Notes: generated from the letters alone by a model not told the origin. 64,000 nucleotides of DNA from an uncultured Pseudomonas sp. (GCF_946886105.1 NZ_CAMPHV010000004.1:62001-126000); one strand, 5' to 3'. Positions 41,276 through 51,574 are shown, numbered from the stretch's first letter. A program made the numbers and translations.

Positions 41276-41700
41276 AGTTTCGGCGTAAACCGCGGGAAAA
41301 CGTCGAGATCAACCTGGCCTCGTTGATCGACGTGGTGTTTATCCTGCTGCTGTTTTTCGTGGTCACCACGACCTTCACCCGCGAGACCCAGCTCAAGGTC
41401 GACCTGCCGGAAGCCGCCACAGGCGCGCCGCCGGAGCAGACCGAGCTGAAGCAACTCGAGGTGCTGATCGATGCCCAGGGCGGTTACGCGTTGAACGGCC
41501 AGGCGTTGTTGAAGAGCGACTTGGCCGCTCTGATGGCGGCATTGCAGAAGGAATCCGCGGGCGATAACAGCCTGCCGCTGATTATCAGCGCCGATGCGAA
41601 AACCCCGCACCAGGCGGTGATCACGGCCATGGACGCAGCGGGCAAGCTGGGCTTCGCCCATTTGCGCATCACCACGGTCGAGGCGCAGGCGACGCCTTGA
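41272..41700 (+). CDS. exbD: ExbD/TolR family protein
   Basis: A 142-residue protein with one membrane helix, [18 protein letters not shown], containing the proton-carrying Asp20, and a periplasmic domain. It starts at GTG 41272, overlapping exbB by 4 bases. It is followed 13 bases later by lpxK, the usual Pseudomonas arrangement linking the motor pair with lipopolysaccharide genes. Confidence 0.9.
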   Translation: MKFRRKPRENVEINLASLIDVVFILLLFFVVTTTFTRETQLKVDLPEAATGAPPEQTELKQLEVLIDAQGGYALNGQALLKSDLAALMAALQKESAGDNSLPLIISADAKTPHQAVITAMDAAGKLGFAHLRITTVEAQATP

Positions 41701-41713
41701 AGGCTTCGGGTTT

Positions 41714-42715
41714 ATGAGCCTGAGCGAACGCTTGACGGCTGCCTGGTACGCCGGGCATCCGGCGCTCGCGGCGTTGCGGCCGCTGGAGTGGCTTTACCGC
41801 GGCGTCGTGCGGCGCAAGCGCGAGCGCTTTCTGGCCGGCGAAGGCACGATCTACCGTGCGCCTGTCCCGGTCGTGGTGGTGGGCAATATCACCGTCGGTG
41901 GCACCGGCAAAACCCCGCTGATTCTTTGGCTGATCGAGCATTGCCGGAGCCGCGGTTTGCGGGTCGGTGTGGTCAGCCGTGGTTACGGCGCCAAACCGCC
42001 GCAATTGCCTTGGCGGGTGCGCGCCGACCAAGCTGCCAGCATCGCTGGCGACGAGCCTTTATTGATCGTCCAACGCAGTGGCGTCCCCTTGATGATCGAC
42101 CCCGAGCGCAGTCGCGCGGTGGCGGCCTTGTTGGTCGAGGAACCCCTGGATCTGATTCTCAGCGACGACGGCCTGCAGCACTACCGCATGGCGCGCGATC
42201 TGGAGCTGGTGCTGATCGACGCGGCGCGTGGCTTGGGCAACCGCCGTTGTCTGCCGGCCGGCCCCTTGCGCGAGCCGGTCGAGCGCTTGCACAGCGTCGA
42301 TGCCTTGCTGCATAACGGCGCGGCCAATGACCCCGTCGGCGCCTATGGCTTCACCTTGCAGCCGCGGGCGCTGGTCAACCTGCGCAGTGGCGAACGGCTT
42401 CCGTTGAGCCATTTTGCGCCCGGTCAAGCCCTGCATGCCGTCGCCGGTATCGGCAACCCGCAGCGTTTCTTCACGACCCTCGAACGGCTACACTGGCGGC
42501 CTGTCGCGCATGCTTTTGCCGACCATGCGCAGTTCGACGCAGCGCTGCTGAATTTCAGCCCAGCATTGCCGTTGGTGATGACGGAGAAGGATGCGGTCAA
42601 ATGCCGTGCTTTCGCCGCCGAAGACTGGTGGTACCTGGCGGTGGATGCCGAGCCTTCGGCGGCCTTCATCGCCTGGTTCGATGGGCAATTGCAGCATTTG
42701 CTACCGCGTCCCTAA
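41714..42715 (+). CDS. lpxK: Tetraacyldisaccharide 4'-kinase LpxK
   Basis: A 333-residue membrane-associated kinase adding the 4'-phosphate to lipid A disaccharide. The P-loop is [13 protein letters not shown] (about 56-68), followed by VGVVSRGYG and the conserved [19 protein letters not shown]. One hydrophobic segment is expected near the N-terminus; here it is short. It is in a cluster with kdsB and murB, which also serve envelope synthesis. Confidence 0.95.
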   Translation: MSLSERLTAAWYAGHPALAALRPLEWLYRGVVRRKRERFLAGEGTIYRAPVPVVVVGNITVGGTGKTPLILWLIEHCRSRGLRVGVVSRGYGAKPPQLPWRVRADQAASIAGDEPLLIVQRSGVPLMIDPERSRAVAALLVEEPLDLILSDDGLQHYRMARDLELVLIDAARGLGNRRCLPAGPLREPVERLHSVDALLHNGAANDPVGAYGFTLQPRALVNLRSGERLPLSHFAPGQALHAVAGIGNPQRFFTTLERLHWRPVAHAFADHAQFDAALLNFSPALPLVMTEKDAVKCRAFAAEDWWYLAVDAEPSAAFIAWFDGQLQHLLPRP

Positions 42716-42724
42716 CAGCCTGCT
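42713..42724. repeat. Solitary end of the CTAGCAGGC-type repeat
   Basis: TAACAGCCTGCTA: its complement TAGCAGGCTGTT matches the first 12 bases of the repeat ends at 8840 and (one base different) 2438. It overlaps the lpxK stop codon. No partner end is found nearby, so it could be a remnant or chance. Confidence 0.3.
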
Positions 42725-42765
42725 AAGCGTCCTACCGTCAGACGCCGTTCACTCAAGGATTTCCC

Positions 42766-42951
42766 ATGGACCCGAAACTACTCGATATCTTGGCCTGCCC
42801 GCTGTGCAAGGGCCCGCTGAAACTGGCCGCCGATAAAAGCGAGCTGATCTGCAAAGCGGACGGCTTGGCGTTCCCCGTGCGCGATGGCATCCCGGTGATG
42901 CTTGAAACCGAAGCCCGTACCCTGAATGTCGACGAGCGCCTGGATAAATAA
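42766..42951 (+). CDS. Trm112 family protein (YcaR-like)
   Basis: A 61-residue protein, [20 protein letters not shown]..., with CPLC (residues 11-14) and a third Cys in LICKADG; the C-terminal part is [16 protein letters not shown]. This is the UPF0434/Trm112 family, small zinc-ribbon-like proteins. It sits between lpxK and kdsB, as in E. coli. Function in bacteria is uncertain. Confidence 0.92.
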   Translation: MDPKLLDILACPLCKGPLKLAADKSELICKADGLAFPVRDGIPVMLETEARTLNVDERLDK

Positions 42952-43716
42952 ATGAGCACTGTTTTTACCGTTGTGATCCCAGCGCGTTACGCCTCCAGCC
43001 GCTTGCCGGGTAAGCCGTTGCAGGATATCGCCGGCAAACCCATGGTCCAGCATGTCTGGGAGCAGGCTTGCAAAAGCAGTGCGCAGCGCGTGGTGGTGGC
43101 GACCGACGATGTGCGCATCGTCGAGGTCTGCCGCGGCTTCGGCGCCGAGGTGCTGTTGACCCGCGTCGAGCACAACTCCGGCACTGACCGCTTGGCTGAG
43201 GTGGCGGCGGCCTTGGGGCTGGCGGCCGATGCCATCGTGGTCAACGTGCAGGGCGATGAGCCTTTGATCCCGCCGGCGATCATCGATCAGGTGGCTGCCA
43301 ATCTCGCCGCCAATCCGCAGGCGGCCATTGCTACCTTGGCCGAACCCATCGAAGACGCCGCGACGTTGTTCAATCCGAATGTGGTCAAGGTGGTCAGCGA
43401 CTTGCACGGTCTGGCGCTGACCTTCAGTCGTGCGCCGCTGCCCTGGGCGCGCGATGCCTTTGCTGTCGACCGCGAGCAGTTGCCGGCCAATGTGCCTTAC
43501 CGCCGGCATATCGGTATCTATGCCTACCGCGCGCAGTTCCTGCACGACTTCGTCGCCTGGGGACCTTGCTGGCTGGAGGACGGCGAGTGCCTGGAGCAAC
43601 TGCGCGCGCTCTGGCACGGGGTGCGTATCCATGTTGCCGATGCCTTGCAGGCACCGCCTGCCGGGGTCGACACGCAAGACGACCTCGATCGCGTCCGTCG
43701 CCTGCTGGGGGCTTGA
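42952..43716 (+). CDS. kdsB: CMP-KDO synthetase KdsB
   Basis: A 254-residue nucleotidyltransferase that activates 3-deoxy-manno-octulosonate with CTP for lipopolysaccharide core. The N-terminal [25 protein letters not shown] is the CTP site, and [15 protein letters not shown] carries the metal-binding Asp. It begins directly after the previous stop and overlaps the next gene by one base. Confidence 0.96.
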   Translation: MSTVFTVVIPARYASSRLPGKPLQDIAGKPMVQHVWEQACKSSAQRVVVATDDVRIVEVCRGFGAEVLLTRVEHNSGTDRLAEVAAALGLAADAIVVNVQGDEPLIPPAIIDQVAANLAANPQAAIATLAEPIEDAATLFNPNVVKVVSDLHGLALTFSRAPLPWARDAFAVDREQLPANVPYRRHIGIYAYRAQFLHDFVAWGPCWLEDGECLEQLRALWHGVRIHVADALQAPPAGVDTQDDLDRVRRLLGA

Positions 43717-44180
43717 TGCGCGTCCTGTTCGTTTGCCTGGGTAATATTTGCCGTTCGCCGACGGCCGAGGCGGTGCTGCGCCACAAGTTGCGCGAAGCCG
43801 GGCTGGAAGGGCGCATCGAAGTCGACTCCGCGGGTACCGGCGACTGGCATATCGGTAAAGCTCCGGATGCTCGCACGCTGAGTGCGGCGAAACGGCGTGG
43901 TTATGACCTCTCCGCGCTACGCGGGCGACAGGTTGCGGTCGACGACTTCGCGCGCTTCGATCTGATTCTGGCCATGGATAGCAGCAATTTGAGCCACCTG
44001 CAGCGCTTGCGCCCCGGCGCGGCCGTCGCCGAGCTGGATCTGTTTCTGCGCCGCTATCAAGCGCCTCTCGATGATGTGCCGGACCCCTATTACGGTGGCG
44101 AGGAAGGTTTCGAGCAGGTGTTGGACCTGATCGAGCAGGCCAGCGACGCCCTGATCCTCGAGCTCAAGGGGCGCTTATGA
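43716..44180 (+). CDS. Low-molecular-weight protein tyrosine phosphatase
   Basis: A 154-residue phosphatase with the P-loop CLGNICRS: Cys7 and Arg13 of C-x5-R-S. The general acid is Asp in VPDPYYGG. It starts at ATG 43716, overlapping kdsB (TGATG). In other bacteria such enzymes dephosphorylate tyrosine kinases that control polysaccharide export; no kinase gene is present nearby, so the substrate is unknown. Confidence 0.92.
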   Translation: MRVLFVCLGNICRSPTAEAVLRHKLREAGLEGRIEVDSAGTGDWHIGKAPDARTLSAAKRRGYDLSALRGRQVAVDDFARFDLILAMDSSNLSHLQRLRPGAAVAELDLFLRRYQAPLDDVPDPYYGGEEGFEQVLDLIEQASDALILELKGRL

Positions 44181-45196
44181 GCCTGCAGGTCGAGTCGAAT
44201 GTCTCGCTGAAACCCCACAACAGCTTTGGCCTGGCGGTGTCGGCGCGCTGGTTCGCCGAAGCCCACGAAGACTCGGATGTATTGCAGGTCCTGGCCTATG
44301 CGGCCGAACGGCAACTGCCGTTGCAGGTGCTTGGCGGTGGTAGCAATCTGCTGTTGACCGGAGATGTCGAGGCGCTGGTGCTGCGGATGGCCAGTCGTGG
44401 TATCCGCGTCTTGCAGGATGATGGAGAGCGCGTGCTGGTCGAAGCGGAGGCGGGCGAGCCCTGGCATCCCTTTGTGCTCTGGACGTTGCAGCAGGGTTTC
44501 GCCGGCCTGGAAAACCTCAGCCTGATCCCCGGTACCGTCGGGGCCGCGCCGATGCAGAACATCGGCGCTTATGGCGTCGAACTCAAAGACCTGTTCGCCG
44601 GTTTGACCGCCCTGGATCGCCGCAGCGGCGAGTTGCGCGAGTTCAGTTTGGCGGAATGCGATTTCGCCTACCGTGACAGTCTGTTCAAGCGTGAGGCCGG
44701 GCGTTGGTTGATTCTGCGCGTGCGCTTCGCCCTAAACCGCTCGGCGGCGCTGCATCTGGACTATGGCCCGGTGCGCCAGCGCTTGGCGGAGCAGGGCATA
44801 ACGGAGCCGGCGGCGATGGATGTGAGTCGCGCCATTTGCGCGATTCGCAGTGAAAAACTGCCTGATCCGGCGCAGTTGGGCAATGCCGGCAGCTTTTTCA
44901 AGAATCCTCTGGTGTCGGCCGAGCAGGCCGAGCAGCTGCGCGCCGAATATAGCGACCTGGTGGCTTACCCGCAGGCTGATGGGCGGGTCAAACTGGCGGC
45001 CGGTTGGTTGATCGAGCGGGCCGGTTGGAAGGGCTTTCGTGACGGTGATGCCGGTGTGCATCGACTACAGGCCCTGGTGTTGGTCAACTATGGCCAAGCG
45101 ACGGGGTTGCAGTTGTTGGCGCTGGCGCAGCGTATCCAGGCGGATATCGCCCAGCGTTTCGCCGTCGAGCTGGAGATGGAGCCAAACCTGCTGTAA
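44177..45196 (+). CDS. murB: UDP-N-acetylenolpyruvoylglucosamine reductase MurB
   Basis: A 339-residue FAD-dependent reductase that completes UDP-MurNAc synthesis. FAD-binding parts are LGGGSNLL and IPGTVGAAPMQNIGAYG; the catalytic Ser lies in GNAGSFFKNP; the C-terminal domain of type I MurB is present (WLIERAGWKGFRDGDAGVH). It overlaps the phosphatase gene by 4 bases and ends the cluster. Confidence 0.97.
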   Translation: MSLQVESNVSLKPHNSFGLAVSARWFAEAHEDSDVLQVLAYAAERQLPLQVLGGGSNLLLTGDVEALVLRMASRGIRVLQDDGERVLVEAEAGEPWHPFVLWTLQQGFAGLENLSLIPGTVGAAPMQNIGAYGVELKDLFAGLTALDRRSGELREFSLAECDFAYRDSLFKREAGRWLILRVRFALNRSAALHLDYGPVRQRLAEQGITEPAAMDVSRAICAIRSEKLPDPAQLGNAGSFFKNPLVSAEQAEQLRAEYSDLVAYPQADGRVKLAAGWLIERAGWKGFRDGDAGVHRLQALVLVNYGQATGLQLLALAQRIQADIAQRFAVELEMEPNLL

Positions 45197-45222
45197 GCCG
45201 GATTTGGTTTTAGCCGGAAAGC

Positions 45223-45253
45223 AAAAGGGGATGCCGAAGCATCCCCTTTTTTA
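45223..45253. terminator. Bidirectional intrinsic terminator
   Basis: AAAAGGGGATGC, loop CGAA, GCATCCCCTTTTTT: a 12-bp stem, in the 71-base gap between convergent murB and rne. Confidence 0.9.
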
Positions 45254-45267
45254 TTGCCTGCGCAGCA

Positions 45268-48200
45268 TCAGATGTGCGACTTGACCGCTTCGTCGTTGCG
45301 CTGCTCTTCGCTTTCGCTTTCGCGATCGGTCTCGGCTTCTGCCTCGGCCGTTGGTGCAGGGCTCTCCGCTTCAGGGCTTTCTGCCGCAGCGCTTTGCGGT
45401 ACAACTGGTTGCGCTTCTGCTTCCGCTTCCGGTTTAGCCGCTTCGGCTTCGTCGCTGGCCTGGGTGGGTGCGGTAGGCTCTGCGGCTACTTGAGCCTCAA
45501 CAACCTCGGGGCTTGGCGCGGGTGCCTCGGCTTGCTCTGCAGCTTCTGCTGCTTCACGGGCCAGGCGTTCGGCTTCACGCTGACGACGACGCACTTCACG
45601 CGGATCGTTGGGTGCGCGGCCGCTGCTGGTCGCGGCAGGCGCTTGTGGCGCCGGCGCAGCCGGTGCCTCGATCACTGGCTCGGCAACCACGGCGACTGGC
45701 TCGACAGCGGCAACCACTTCAGATTGTTGCTCCTGAATGGCTGGCTGTTCGGCAACGATCGATGCCGCCTCGCTCGCTACGGGCATTTCGGCTTCGATGG
45801 CGACCTGAGTCTCGGTAGCCTCGGCGACCGGTTCGCTGACCGGTTCGGCTTGCGGCGACTCTTCAGCAGCCTGCGGTGCTTCGCTCTTCTGCTCGGTAGA
45901 TGCGACTTCGGCAACGGCTTCGCCGGCTGCCACTGCTGCGCTGGCGGCGACAACAGCTGCGGTGGCGGTGTCGGTGCTCTCTTCGTTGCCTTCTTCGCTA
46001 CCTTCGATCAGGTTGCCGTTGGCATCGCGTTGGCGCTCGCGGCGATTGCTGCGACGACGCTGGCCGCGGGAGCGGCGGCGAGGACGGTCGCCGTTCTCGT
46101 TGCCTTCCTGCTCGTCGTCTTGTTGTTCCGCGTTGTTCAGCGCTTCTTCATCGACTACTGCTTCGCTGCGCGGTTGGCGCTCTTCGCGTGGCGGACGTGG
46201 CTGACGCGGCTCGCGCTGCGGGCGCTCGGCACGCACTTCTTCGCTGCTCGGGCTCGACTCGGCGGCTGCCGGGGCTGCATCCAATGGCTCGCGCAGTTCG
46301 CGGGGCTGACGCTCTTCACGCGGTTTGCGCTCGCGCGGCTGGCGCTCCTCGCGGGGCGGCCGGGACTGGCGCACTTCCTGCGGCTCGCGTACCTCGACCG
46401 CTTCGCGTGGGCTGCGTTCTTCGCGCGGGGCACGTTCTTCACGCGGAGCGCGTTCGGCGCGTGCTTGACGCTCCTCACGTGGTGCACGTTCTTCACGCGG
46501 CGCACGCTCTTCGCGCGGTTTGCGTTCTTCGTCGCGACGGCCACCACGGCTGCGGTTCTGCTGGCGACCATTACGGCGCTCGTCGCTACGCGGTTTGCGC
46601 TCGCTGGACTTTTTCTCGACGGCCTGCGGCTTTTCTTCTTCCTTGCCGGCAAACAGGCTTACCAAAGACTTCACCAAACCCCTGAACAGGCTTGGTTCGA
46701 TGGTTGCCGGTGCCTCGTCGACGGGTGCGCTCGGAGTTGGCGCTGCACGCTGCGGCGCGGCTTTGATCGCGGCTTCCTGGCGAACCAGGGTGCGGGTGGC
46801 GGCTGCAGGCTGCGCTTCTTCCACTTCGATGGCAGCCATTTCATAGCTGGACAGACCGGATTGCGCTTCCGGGCTGTCGTCACGGATACGTTGCACTTCG
46901 AAGTGCGGCGTTTCCAGGTGATCGTTCGGCAGGATGACGATGCGTGCGCGGCTGCGCAGTTCGATCTTGGTGATTGAGTTGCGCTTTTCGTTGAGCAGGA
47001 AAGCGGCGACCGGAATCGGCACCTGGGCGCGGACTTCGGCAGTGCGGTCTTTCAGTGCTTCTTCTTCGATCAGGCGCAGAATCGCCAGCGACAGGGACTC
47101 GACGTCGCGGATGATGCCTTGACCGTTGCAGCGCGGGCAGACGATGCCGCTGCTTTCGCCGAGGGACGGACGCAGACGCTGACGGGACATTTCCAGCAGG
47201 CCGAAGCGCGAGATGCGGCCGACTTGGACGCGGGCGCGGTCGGCTTCCAGGCTTTCGCGGACTTTTTCTTCCACGGCGCGCTGGTTCTTGGCCGGGGTCA
47301 TGTCGATGAAGTCGATGACGATCAGGCCGCCGATATCACGCAGGCGCAGCTGGCGGGCGATTTCTTCGGCCGCTTCCAGGTTGGTCTGCAGCGCGGTTTC
47401 TTCGATGTCGCTGCCTTTGGTTGCGCGAGCCGAGTTGATGTCGATGGACACCAGGGCTTCGGTCGGGTCGATGACGATGGAGCCGCCGGACGGCAGCTTC
47501 ACTTCGCGCTGGAAGGCGGTTTCGATCTGGCTTTCGATCTGGAAGCGGTTGAACAGCGGCACGCTGTCTTCATACAGCTTGATCTTGCTGGCGTACTGCG
47601 GCATCACCTGGCGGATGAAGCTCAGGGCTTCTTCCTGGGCTTCGACGCTATCGACCAGCACTTCGCCGATGTCCTGGCGCAGGTAGTCGCGGATGGCGCG
47701 GATGATCACGTTGCTTTCCTGGTAGATCAGGAAAGGTGCGGCGCGATCGAGCGAGGCTTCTTTGATCGCGGTCCAGAGTTGCAGCAGGTAATCGAGGTCC
47801 CATTGCATTTCTTCGCTGGAGCGGCCGAGGCCGGCGGTGCGCACGATCAGACCCATGTCGCTCGGGGCGACCAGGCCGTTCAACGCTTCGCGCAATTCGT
47901 TGCGCTCTTCGCCTTCGATGCGACGGGAAATGCCACCGGCGCGCGGGTTGTTCGGCATCAGGACCAGATAGCGGCCGGCCAGGCTGATAAAGGTGGTGAG
48001 GGCGGCGCCTTTGTTGCCGCGCTCTTCTTTTTCGACCTGAACGATGACTTCCTGGCCTTCCTTGAGCACGTCCTTGATGTTGACGCGGCCTTCGGGGGCT
48101 TTGCTGAAGTATTCGCGGGAAATTTCTTTGAGAGGCAGGAAACCGTGGCGCTCGGAACCGAAATCGACGAAGGCGGCTTCGAGGCTGGGTTCAACGCGGG

Positions 48201-48339
48201 TGATGCGGCCTTTATAGATGTTGGCCTTTTTCTGCTCGCGAGCGCCCGATTCTATGTCCAGGTCGTACAGGCGTTGGCCATCGACCAGGGCAACACGCAA
48301 CTCTTCGGGTTGAGTGGCGTTAATCAGCATTCTTTTCAT
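45268..48339 (-). CDS. rne: Ribonuclease E
   Basis: The 1023-residue endoribonuclease is the scaffold of the RNA degradosome. The S1 domain is near residues 36-120; the DNase I-like catalytic site has Asp300 ([13 protein letters not shown]) and Asp343 (VIDFIDM); the zinc-link is CPRCNGQG (Cys401, Cys404). From about residue 530 on it is a disordered scaffold: first Arg/Glu-rich with repeated APREER units, then Ala/Glu/Pro-rich, ending [13 protein letters not shown]. The start at 48339 gives [22 protein letters not shown] long leader suggests autoregulation as in E. coli. Confidence 0.98.
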   Translation of the reverse strand: MKRMLINATQPEELRVALVDGQRLYDLDIESGAREQKKANIYKGRITRVEPSLEAAFVDFGSERHGFLPLKEISREYFSKAPEGRVNIKDVLKEGQEVIVQVEKEERGNKGAALTTFISLAGRYLVLMPNNPRAGGISRRIEGEERNELREALNGLVAPSDMGLIVRTAGLGRSSEEMQWDLDYLLQLWTAIKEASLDRAAPFLIYQESNVIIRAIRDYLRQDIGEVLVDSVEAQEEALSFIRQVMPQYASKIKLYEDSVPLFNRFQIESQIETAFQREVKLPSGGSIVIDPTEALVSIDINSARATKGSDIEETALQTNLEAAEEIARQLRLRDIGGLIVIDFIDMTPAKNQRAVEEKVRESLEADRARVQVGRISRFGLLEMSRQRLRPSLGESSGIVCPRCNGQGIIRDVESLSLAILRLIEEEALKDRTAEVRAQVPIPVAAFLLNEKRNSITKIELRSRARIVILPNDHLETPHFEVQRIRDDSPEAQSGLSSYEMAAIEVEEAQPAAATRTLVRQEAAIKAAPQRAAPTPSAPVDEAPATIEPSLFRGLVKSLVSLFAGKEEEKPQAVEKKSSERKPRSDERRNGRQQNRSRGGRRDEERKPREERAPREERAPREERQARAERAPREERAPREERSPREAVEVREPQEVRQSRPPREERQPRERKPREERQPRELREPLDAAPAAAESSPSSEEVRAERPQREPRQPRPPREERQPRSEAVVDEEALNNAEQQDDEQEGNENGDRPRRRSRGQRRRSNRRERQRDANGNLIEGSEEGNEESTDTATAAVVAASAAVAAGEAVAEVASTEQKSEAPQAAEESPQAEPVSEPVAEATETQVAIEAEMPVASEAASIVAEQPAIQEQQSEVVAAVEPVAVVAEPVIEAPAAPAPQAPAATSSGRAPNDPREVRRRQREAERLAREAAEAAEQAEAPAPSPEVVEAQVAAEPTAPTQASDEAEAAKPEAEAEAQPVVPQSAAAESPEAESPAPTAEAEAETDRESESEEQRNDEAVKSHI
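46393..46545 (-). repeat. Imperfect 18-bp tandem repeats in rne
   Basis: This segment encodes reiterated (A/S)PREER and related hexapeptides ([23 protein letters not shown]) in the arginine-rich scaffold of RNase E. At DNA level it is a degenerate 18-base period, with synonymous variation between units. Confidence 0.75.
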
Positions 48340-48850
48340 GTAGTACCGTCGGTTTCCGGTGCTGCTGGAAGCGGCGTTCGGTACACACGACTCTCAGGGT
48401 CGGTGTCAGGCGCGTCAGAAACGGTCGTAAAGCGTTCCATTGTCTAGCGGCAATCAGCCAGTTGGGCTGGGCCGCGACGGACGTCTCCTGCTCGCTGTTT
48501 TGACAGAAAGCATTAAGTCAGGAGGAGGAATCAGCTGTTGGTAGCGGACGAGATAAAGCGTCTGGTTTAAAGCTACGCAGACCAACAGTTGTACATCTCC
48601 ACCCTACACGTATCGCTGAAAATCGGGTGCCGCACGCTGAATCCGTAGCGGGTTGGCAATTACCGCAATCATCCAAAGGGGATGGTTGCGCATCATGGCT
48701 TAAAGGCTTTATTTCCGAGTGCTTCGAGCGGCCTTCGCGGCTGTCTATCTCTGAAGAACCCGTCGGACGGCCCTACGTCCTAAATGGGTTGCGTCGGCTG
48801 GGGATGGCAGTTTTGGCGATCATCCGCAAACCGGACCGCTTTTGGCGGCG
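48340..48850 (-). promoter_or_regulatory. Long 5' leader of rne
   Basis: From the predicted start near 48850 to the rne ATG at 48339 is about 510 bases without a convincing gene. In E. coli the rne leader (about 360 nt) senses RNase E activity through hairpins cleaved by the enzyme; an equivalent role is inferred. Short hairpins can be drawn, for example around 48730-48745, but I see no known riboswitch. Confidence 0.5.
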
Positions 48851-48856
48851 TTCGCG

Positions 48857-48885
48857 ACTATAGCAGCAATGATTAAGTGCTTCAA
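48857..48885 (-). promoter_or_regulatory. Probable rne promoter
   Basis: On the minus strand: TTGAAG (48885-48880), 17-base spacer, TATAGT (48862-48857). This is a good sigma-70 promoter directed toward rne, with a start near 48850. Confidence 0.6.
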
Positions 48886-48898
48886 TTCCATAAAAAAT

Positions 48899-48907
48899 TG
48901 TTATGAT
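48899..48907 (+). promoter_or_regulatory. Extended -10 promoter of rluC
   Basis: TGTTATGAT is an extended -10 (TGn-TATGAT) ending 6 bases before the rluC ATG. The start would fall at about 48913-48915, that is on the ATG itself, giving a leaderless message. No ribosome site is seen upstream. Confidence 0.55.
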
Positions 48908-48913
48908 TGCGCG

Positions 48914-49867
48914 ATGACGACTCCTACCCCTACAACCTCTGGCGTTCAGCTACTTGAGGTTGTGCCGGAACTTGCCGGCCAACGCATCGATAATTTTCTC
49001 CGCACTCAATTGAAGGGCGTGCCCAAGACATTGATTTACCGCATTTTGCGTAAAGGCGAAGTGCGGGTGAATAAAGGTCGGATCAAGCCCGAGTACAAAC
49101 TGCAGGCCGGCGATATCGTGCGTGTGCCGCCCCTGCGTTTGGCCGAGCGCGACGAGCCCGAACCTCTTGCTCAGGGGCTGCTGCGGCGGCTCGAAGAAGC
49201 CATTGTCTATGAAGACAAAGCCTTGATCGTGCTGAACAAGCCTGCCGGCATCGCCGTGCATGGCGGCAGTGGTTTGAATTACGGGGTGATCGAGGCGTTT
49301 CGGCAGCTTCGCCCTGATGCCAAGGATTTGGAGTTGGTGCATCGCCTGGATCGCGATACCTCAGGGCTGTTGATGATCGCCAAGAAGCGCAGCATGTTGC
49401 GCCATCTGCACGAGGCGCTACGCGGCGATGGTGTGGACAAACGTTATATGGCGCTGGTGCGAGGTCATTGGGCGACGGCCAAAAAGCAGGTCAATGCGCC
49501 TTTGCTCAAAAGCAATCTGCGCTCCGGCGAGCGCATGGTCGAGGTCAACCCGGAAGGCAAGGAGGCGTTGACGGTGTTCCGCGTGCTGCGCCGCTTCAGT
49601 GAGTTCGCCACATTGATCGAGGCCAAGCCGGTCACAGGCCGCACCCACCAGATACGTGTGCATGCTCAATATGCTGGGCACTGCATCGCCGGGGACAGTA
49701 AATACGGCGACGATGACTTCACCCGCGAGATTCGCGAGTTGGGTGGCAAGCGCTTATTTCTGCATGCTTATGAATTGGTCGTGCCGCTGCCCGAAGGCGG
49801 CGAGTTGAAACTGTCGGCGCCGGTGGATGAGATGTGGGCGCACACCCTGGAGCGACTCGGTGCCTGA
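48914..49867 (+). CDS. rluC: 23S rRNA pseudouridine synthase RluC
   Basis: The 317-residue enzyme has an N-terminal S4 domain ([25 protein letters not shown], residues 23-47) and the RluA-type catalytic motif HRLDRDTSG with Asp146. E. coli RluC modifies U955, U2504 and U2580 of 23S rRNA. ATG 48914 agrees with homologues (MTT...); the frame is open to 48842 but those residues look random. It is divergent from rne, as in E. coli, and overlaps the next gene by 8 bases. Confidence 0.95.
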   Translation: MTTPTPTTSGVQLLEVVPELAGQRIDNFLRTQLKGVPKTLIYRILRKGEVRVNKGRIKPEYKLQAGDIVRVPPLRLAERDEPEPLAQGLLRRLEEAIVYEDKALIVLNKPAGIAVHGGSGLNYGVIEAFRQLRPDAKDLELVHRLDRDTSGLLMIAKKRSMLRHLHEALRGDGVDKRYMALVRGHWATAKKQVNAPLLKSNLRSGERMVEVNPEGKEALTVFRVLRRFSEFATLIEAKPVTGRTHQIRVHAQYAGHCIAGDSKYGDDDFTREIRELGGKRLFLHAYELVVPLPEGGELKLSAPVDEMWAHTLERLGA

Positions 49868-50555
49868 CTACCAACTGCTGATTTTCGATTGGGATGGCAC
49901 TTTGGTCGACTCGATCGGGCGTATCGTCGAGTCGATGCACCGTGCTGCCGATGCCTGTGAGTTGCGGCGATGCAGTGACGCTCAGGTCAAGGGCATTATC
50001 GGGTTGGGGCTGCCGGAAGCCATTGTCAGTCTTTACCCGGAACTCGTCGATCCGCTGCTTATCGAACGCTTTCGTCTTCGCTACAGCGAGCATTATTTGA
50101 TGCTCGAGGCCGAGCCCTCGGCGTTGTTTGCCGGTGTCGCCGAAAGTTTGGAAGTATTTCGAGCGATGGGGTATCGGCTGGCGGTGGCAACGGGTAAGAC
50201 TCGCCATGGCCTGCAGCGGGTGCTGGAGGGGCGTGGTTGGTCGGATTATTTCGATGTCACACGCTGCGCGGATGAAACCGCGAGCAAGCCGGATCCACTG
50301 ATGTTGCAAGAGATACTCGCGCATTGCGGTGTTTCGCCGCGGCGCGCGCTGATGGTAGGGGATTCTTCTTTTGACCTGTTGATGGCCAAGCGGGCGGGTA
50401 TCGACAGCGTCGCGGTCGGCTATGGCGCGCAGTCCCTGACGGCGCTGAGCGCCCATGAACCGACATTGGCGATCGACTGTTTCACTGAATTACGTGCCTG
50501 GCTCGAGCGGCGCGTGGATATGCAACGAATTGGGGTAAGTGCACATGTCGGATGA
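49860..50555 (+). CDS. HAD-superfamily hydrolase (phosphoglycolate-phosphatase-like)
   Basis: A 231-residue HAD subfamily IA enzyme starting at GTG 49860 inside rluC. Motif I is DWDGTLVDS with the nucleophile Asp; motif II is VATGKTR; motif III Lys is in ASKPDPLM; motif IV is [17 protein letters not shown] helical cap lies between motifs I and II. The substrate is a small phosphate ester that cannot be named from sequence. It overlaps sppA by 11 bases. Confidence 0.9.
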   Translation: MPDYQLLIFDWDGTLVDSIGRIVESMHRAADACELRRCSDAQVKGIIGLGLPEAIVSLYPELVDPLLIERFRLRYSEHYLMLEAEPSALFAGVAESLEVFRAMGYRLAVATGKTRHGLQRVLEGRGWSDYFDVTRCADETASKPDPLMLQEILAHCGVSPRRALMVGDSSFDLLMAKRAGIDSVAVGYGAQSLTALSAHEPTLAIDCFTELRAWLERRVDMQRIGVSAHVG

Positions 50556-51525
50556 ATGGAAGGCATCGACTGCCGGTGATGCTGATGCAAAGAGCTGGAA
50601 GCTGCTCGAGGCGACGCTGCAGGCGGGGATCCGTGAGCAGCGCCGGGCGCGACGTTGGGGAATATTCTTCAAGTTGCTGACCTTTGCCTACCTGTTCATC
50701 GTGCTGGCGCTGTTTGCGCCGATGCTGGATTTGCAGAAAGGGGCTGCGAGCAGCGCCGGACATACTGCGGTGATCGAGGTGCGCGGGATGATCGCCGACA
50801 AGGAAGCCGCCAGCGCCGACAACATCGTCAGCAGTTTGCGTGCCGCTTTCAAGGACGAAAAAACCCGTGGCGTGATTTTGCGCATCAATAGCCCTGGCGG
50901 CAGTCCGGTGCAGTCGGGTTATATCTATGACGAGATTCGCCGTTTGCGCGCGGAATATCCGGCGATCAAGTTGTATGCGGTGATCAGCGACCTCGGCGCA
51001 TCGGGGGCCTACTACATTGCCAGCGCGGCGGATGAGATTTACGCCGATAAGGCCAGTCTGGTTGGCTCTATAGGTGTGACGGCGGCCGGTTTTGGTTTTG
51101 TCGGAACAATGGAGAAGTTGGGCGTCGATCGTCGCGTCTATACCTCGGGCGAGCACAAGGCATTTCTGGATCCTTTCCAGCCGCCTAAGGAAGAAGAAGC
51201 GCAGTTCTGGAAGTCGGTGCTGGAGACTACCCATCGACAATTTATTCAGAGCGTCAAACAGGGGCGTGGGGATAGGCTGAAATCCGAGGAGCATCCCGAG
51301 CTGTTCTCGGGTCTGGTCTGGTCTGGCGAGCAGGCGTTGCAGTTGGGCTTGGTCGACGCCCTGGGCAGCACCAGTTATGTGGCGCGTGAAGTCATTGGTG
51401 AGAAGGAGTTGGTCGACTTCACCGTTGAGGAAAGCCCTTTGGATCGGTTCACCAAGAAGCTGGGTGCCAGCGTGGCCGAGCATTTGGCCATGTGGATGGG
51501 CTTTCAAGGTCCGACGCTGCGTTGA
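50545..51525 (+). CDS. sppA: Signal peptide peptidase SppA, short form
   Basis: A 326-residue membrane-anchored S49 protease that digests leftover signal peptides. One membrane helix is at 41-62 (FFKLLTFAYLFIVLALFAPML). The Ser-Lys dyad is Ser153 in GASGAYY and Lys205 in GEHKAF, 52 residues apart as in the single-domain SppA of Bacillus, unlike the double-length E. coli enzyme. ATG 50545 with GGGG 9 bases upstream is preferred over GTG 50539. Confidence 0.94.
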   Translation: MSDEWKASTAGDADAKSWKLLEATLQAGIREQRRARRWGIFFKLLTFAYLFIVLALFAPMLDLQKGAASSAGHTAVIEVRGMIADKEAASADNIVSSLRAAFKDEKTRGVILRINSPGGSPVQSGYIYDEIRRLRAEYPAIKLYAVISDLGASGAYYIASAADEIYADKASLVGSIGVTAAGFGFVGTMEKLGVDRRVYTSGEHKAFLDPFQPPKEEEAQFWKSVLETTHRQFIQSVKQGRGDRLKSEEHPELFSGLVWSGEQALQLGLVDALGSTSYVAREVIGEKELVDFTVEESPLDRFTKKLGASVAEHLAMWMGFQGPTLR

Positions 51526-51543
51526 TCGTTGTGGAAATACAGG

Positions 51544-51572
51544 CGAGCCCGGTCAATTGATCGGGCTTGCTG
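51544..51572. terminator. Palindromic terminator between convergent genes
   Basis: AGCCCG-GTCAATTGAT-CGGGCT (51546-51567) forms an imperfect palindrome with a TCAATTGA core, in the 49-base gap between sppA and the convergent maf gene. The U-tracts are short, so its strength is uncertain. Confidence 0.5.
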
Positions 51573-51574
51573 GT

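Noticed and set aside
46393..46545. Possible CRISPR-like repeats
   Set aside because: The 18-base periodicity is in-frame protein repeat in rne, without spacers.
45274..46977. A 567-codon plus-strand frame opposite rne
   Set aside because: It is the shadow of the low-complexity Glu/Arg/Ala-rich RNase E tail, with a composition rich in Phe, Arg and Leu and no start signal.
48627..48863. A 78-codon open frame in the rne-rluC gap
   Set aside because: No ribosome site, odd composition and position in the predicted antisense rne leader.
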